A DNA stretch of 64,000 bases, taken from NCBI RefSeq assembly GCF_000253255.1, contig NC_015583.1, forward strand, positions 62,001 to 126,000. The letters run 5' to 3'. The stretch's first letter is position 1, and every line of letters begins with the position of its first letter. The translations under genes and the position numbers were made by a program. The DNA is from Novosphingobium sp. PP1Y (GTDB lineage Bacteria; Pseudomonadota; Alphaproteobacteria; Sphingomonadales; Sphingomonadaceae). Positions 61,701-64,000 of the stretch are shown here, piece by piece. The notes under the pieces are model-generated. The model was not told the origin of the DNA. It ran no database searches and saw only the letters and a program-made list of their open reading frames with translations.

Positions 61701-62696
61701 ATGACTTTTCTTCGCCTGCTCCAGCATCGCGCGGTCGACGGTTCGCGATCCGTCATTCTTGCCGAAGGCAACACCGCCCATTTTCTTGAGGGCGTCACCT
61801 CGGTGCGCGAACTGGCGCTGCGCGCGATCGCTGCGGGCGACACGCTGGCCGATACCGCTAAGGCATGCGGGCAAGGCCCCGCCGTCGACATCCGCGCCGA
61901 GTTCGACGCGAGCCGCCTGATCGCGCCGATCGACCACGAAGACCCGGCGCACCTGATCCTTTCGGGCACCGGCCTGACCCATCTCGGTTCGGCGGAAGGC
62001 CGCGACAAGATGCACCGCGAGGCCATGGCCAGCCAGGCGCAGACCGATTCCATGCGCATGTTCCTCGAAGGCCTGGAAGGCGGAAAGCCCGCACCGGGCG
62101 AAGTCGGCCAGCAACCCGAATGGTTCTACAAGGGCGACGGCTCGCAGCTCGTCGGCCCGAACGATCCGCTGCTCATGCCCGCCTTCGCCAAGGACGGCAG
62201 CGAGGAACCGGAAGTCGCCGGCATCTACATCGTCGGCGAGGACGGCGCGCCCTATCGCATCGGCTTCGCGCTCGCCAACGAGTATTCCGATCATGTGACC
62301 GAGCGGCACAACTACCTCTGGCTCGCCCATTCCAAGCTGCGCCAGGCCGCCCTGGGAGCGGAACTGCTACTGGGAACCCCGCCCACGGGGATCGAGGGCA
62401 CGAGCCGTATCCTGCGGAACGGAAAGACGCTTTGGGAAAAGCCGTTCCTGTCCGGCGAGGCCAACATGTCGCACACCATCGCCAACCTCGAACACCACCA
62501 CTTCAAGTACGACCTGTTCTGCCGCCCCGGCGATGTCCACGTCCACTTCTTCGGCACCGCGACCCTGTCCTTCAGCGACGGCGTGACGACGCAGGAAGGC
62601 GACGTCTTCGAGATCTCGGCGTCCCCCTTCACGCTGCCGGTATCCAATCCGCTCGTACGCGCCCGGGAGCGCGCCGTTACGGTCAGGACGCTCTGA
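61701..62696 (+). CDS. AraD1-family protein (2-keto-3-deoxy-L-arabonate dehydratase, GguC-like)
   Basis: A 331-residue member of the AraD1/GguC group, with the fumarylacetoacetate-hydrolase fold. The group is linked to dehydration of 2-keto-3-deoxy-L-arabonate to 2-oxoglutarate semialdehyde. Family segments are LILSGTGLTHLGSAEGRDKM, QPEWFYKGDGSQLVGPND, SEEPEVAGIYIVGEDG with the metal-binding Glu pair, and FALANEYSDHVTERHNYLW. GGGAGAGAATC precedes the start. It lies 65 bases behind the semialdehyde dehydrogenase and 3 bases before the sugar dehydrogenase. It is distinct from XylX at 48213, giving two separate keto-deoxy-pentonate dehydratases. Confidence 0.88.
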   Translation: MTFLRLLQHRAVDGSRSVILAEGNTAHFLEGVTSVRELALRAIAAGDTLADTAKACGQGPAVDIRAEFDASRLIAPIDHEDPAHLILSGTGLTHLGSAEGRDKMHREAMASQAQTDSMRMFLEGLEGGKPAPGEVGQQPEWFYKGDGSQLVGPNDPLLMPAFAKDGSEEPEVAGIYIVGEDGAPYRIGFALANEYSDHVTERHNYLWLAHSKLRQAALGAELLLGTPPTGIEGTSRILRNGKTLWEKPFLSGEANMSHTIANLEHHHFKYDLFCRPGDVHVHFFGTATLSFSDGVTTQEGDVFEISASPFTLPVSNPLVRARERAVTVRTL

Positions 62697-62699
62697 ACC

Positions 62700-63626
62700 A
62701 TGGACCCGATCCGCATTGCCGTCGTCGGCCTAGGCAAGATCGCCCGGGACCAGCATCTGCCGGCCATCGCCGGGAACGCCGCCTTCAGCCTCGCCGCAAC
62801 CGTCAGCCCCGATGATCCCGGGTTGGACGGCATTGCCCACTTTGCCGGCCTCGAGGAACTGCTGGAGCACGGCCCGGCCATCGACGCCGTCTCGCTGTGC
62901 ACTCCGCCGCAGGTCCGCTACGACCTCGCCGCGCTGGCGCTGAAGCGCGGCGCCCACGTCTTCCTCGAAAAGCCCCCGGGCGCAACGCTCAGCGAAGTCG
63001 TCGCCTTGCGCGAGCGCGCCGACAAGGTCGGCGTCTCCCTGTTCGCGGCATGGCATTCGCGCTTCGCCGCAGGCGTCGCACCGGCGCGCGCATGGCTCGC
63101 CGAGCGAAGGATCGATACCGTATCCATCGTCTGGCGCGAGGACGTTCGCGTCTGGCATCCCGGGCAGGCGTGGATCTGGGAACCCGGCGGGCTGGGCGTG
63201 TTCGACCCAGGCATCAACGCCCTGTCCATATTGACCCATATCCTGCCGCGCCCGGTCTTCCTCAAGACCGCCACGCTCAGCATACCCGAAAACCGCGCAG
63301 CCCCGATTGCAGCAGACCTGAACTTGCGCGACACGGCAGGCGCTCACATCCACATGGACCTCGACTGGCGCCAGACCGGCCCGCAAAGCTGGGACATCGT
63401 CGTCGAAACCGACGCCGGAACGCTCAAGCTCTCCAGCGGCGGCGCGGTGCTGGCCCTGCCCAACGGCACCGAACACAACGAGGACCTGGAATATCCCGGC
63501 CTCTACGCTCGCTTCGCGAACCTCATCCGCGGCGGACGCAGCGACGTGGATCTCGATCCCCTGCGCCTCGTTGCCGACGCCTTCCTGCGCGGCAAACGCG
63601 AATCCGTAGAACCGTTTCACGACTGA
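62700..63626 (+). CDS. L-arabinose/D-galactose 1-dehydrogenase (Gfo/Idh/MocA family)
   Basis: A 308-residue NAD(P)-dependent sugar dehydrogenase. From memory it resembles Azospirillum L-arabinose 1-dehydrogenase: VVGLGKIARDQHLPAI (nucleotide site), AVSLCTPPQVRYDLA, VFLEKPPGATLSEV with the conserved EKP Lys, AAWHSRFAAGV and WHPGQAWIWEPGGLGVFDPG, the latter holding catalytic Asp and sugar-binding Trp residues. Galactose 1-dehydrogenase is closely related, so both sugars may be used. It starts 3 bases after AraD1 and 24 bases before the next gene. It supplies the first step of the arabinose branch. An arabinonolactonase is not in the visible part of this operon. Confidence 0.9.
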   Translation: MDPIRIAVVGLGKIARDQHLPAIAGNAAFSLAATVSPDDPGLDGIAHFAGLEELLEHGPAIDAVSLCTPPQVRYDLAALALKRGAHVFLEKPPGATLSEVVALRERADKVGVSLFAAWHSRFAAGVAPARAWLAERRIDTVSIVWREDVRVWHPGQAWIWEPGGLGVFDPGINALSILTHILPRPVFLKTATLSIPENRAAPIAADLNLRDTAGAHIHMDLDWRQTGPQSWDIVVETDAGTLKLSSGGAVLALPNGTEHNEDLEYPGLYARFANLIRGGRSDVDLDPLRLVADAFLRGKRESVEPFHD

Positions 63627-63650
63627 TTCCCAAAGGGAGGAGAGAACACG

Positions 63651-64000
63651 ATGCTGAAGGCCCTTCGCCATGCGACGAAGCTGCTGTTGCTGGGCGCGAC
63701 TGCGCTTGCCGGCGTCGCCCAGGCCGATACCGGCGGGAAGTCGACGACGGCGACCATCCATGCCGATACGCCTGGCCCGGTCTACAACAAGGATATCTTC
63801 ACTCAGTTCGCCGAACACCTGGGCAACGGGATCTACGGAGGCCTGTGGGTGGGCAAGGACAGCAAGATCCCCAATACCAACGGCTTTCGCAACGATGTGG
63901 TAAGCGCCCTTCGCGACCTCTCGGTGCCCGTGATCCGCTGGCCGGGTGGATGCTTTGCCGACTAATATCACTGGCGCGAAGGCATCGGCCCGCAGAACGA
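63651..64000 (+). pseudogene. GH51 alpha-L-arabinofuranosidase interrupted by a TAA codon (3' end outside window)
   Basis: The reading frame starts MLKALRHATKLLLLGATALA, a signal peptide, and continues with IFTQFAEHLGNGIYGGLWVG and RWPGGCFAD, nearly the same as the intact GH51 at 39868. A TAA stands at 63963-63965, exactly where the intact paralogue has Glu (GCFADEYHWRDG). After it the same frame continues YHWREGIGPQN to the end of the window. A single G-to-T change of GAA or GAG explains it. Either the gene is inactive or the base is a sequencing error. GGGAGGAGAGAA precedes the ATG, so the translation signals are intact. Confidence 0.8.

Noticed and set aside
1..64000. tRNA, rRNA, CRISPR array, insertion sequence or prophage
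   Set aside because: No cloverleaf, regularly spaced repeats, transposase motif, integrase or phage gene was seen in gaps or frames.

Overview
The window is GC-rich chromosomal DNA from an alphaproteobacterium, most likely a sphingomonad of the Novosphingobium/Sphingobium/Sphingomonas type. This rests on three large TonB-dependent receptors (one of the Xanthomonas/Caulobacter subfamily), a SapC/halogenase/cupin gene group, Caulobacter-like XylB and XylX homologues, and extensive plant-polysaccharide genes. I see no rRNA, tRNA, CRISPR array, transposase or phage gene.

Layout. Positions 1-6000 hold the 3' end of a TonB receptor followed by a MauG-like cytochrome and an OmpA-like protein, then a cardiolipin synthase and an MscS channel. 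Positions 6000-14000 hold a tight minus-strand operon: capA, a DMT permease, a TonB receptor, a tannase/feruloyl esterase and a MmgE/PrpD gene. An 18-codon ORF precedes capA. Positions 14000-20640 hold two convergent secreted alpha/beta hydrolases sharing an AAGCGCTT-type operator, an acyltransferase, a TetR/MFS pair, a CheY-like regulator and a truncated chemoreceptor.

Positions 20800-54500 are a glucuronoarabinoxylan utilisation region. It encodes GH95, GH3, three GH43, two GH51, GH27 and GH67 enzymes, a CE1-like and a SASA-type esterase, a sugar/H+ symporter and a LacI-family regulator. It also carries a TonB receptor grouped with a flavin-dependent tryptophan-halogenase-like protein, SapC and a JmjC/cupin-8 protein. 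A 14-bp palindrome with core TAGCGCTA occurs seven times. Six copies lie in promoter regions and one lies inside the start of sapC, so these units probably form one regulon under the LacI-type protein encoded at 43381-44490. Its intracellular arm is a Weimberg-type xylose pathway: XylB-like dehydrogenase, SMP-30 lactonase and XylX.

Positions 54680-64000 form a second pentose block, probably for L-arabinose and controlled by a GntR/FCD regulator. It contains an IlvD/Edd dehydratase, an exported aldose epimerase, a FucP-like symporter, a 2-oxoglutarate semialdehyde dehydrogenase, an AraD1 dehydratase, an L-arabinose 1-dehydrogenase and a GH51 gene interrupted by an in-frame TAA. The only sugar-acid dehydratase and the only semialdehyde dehydrogenase in the window are here, so the two oxidative routes probably share them. 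No endo-xylanase is present, so the region seems specialised for side chains and oligosaccharides.
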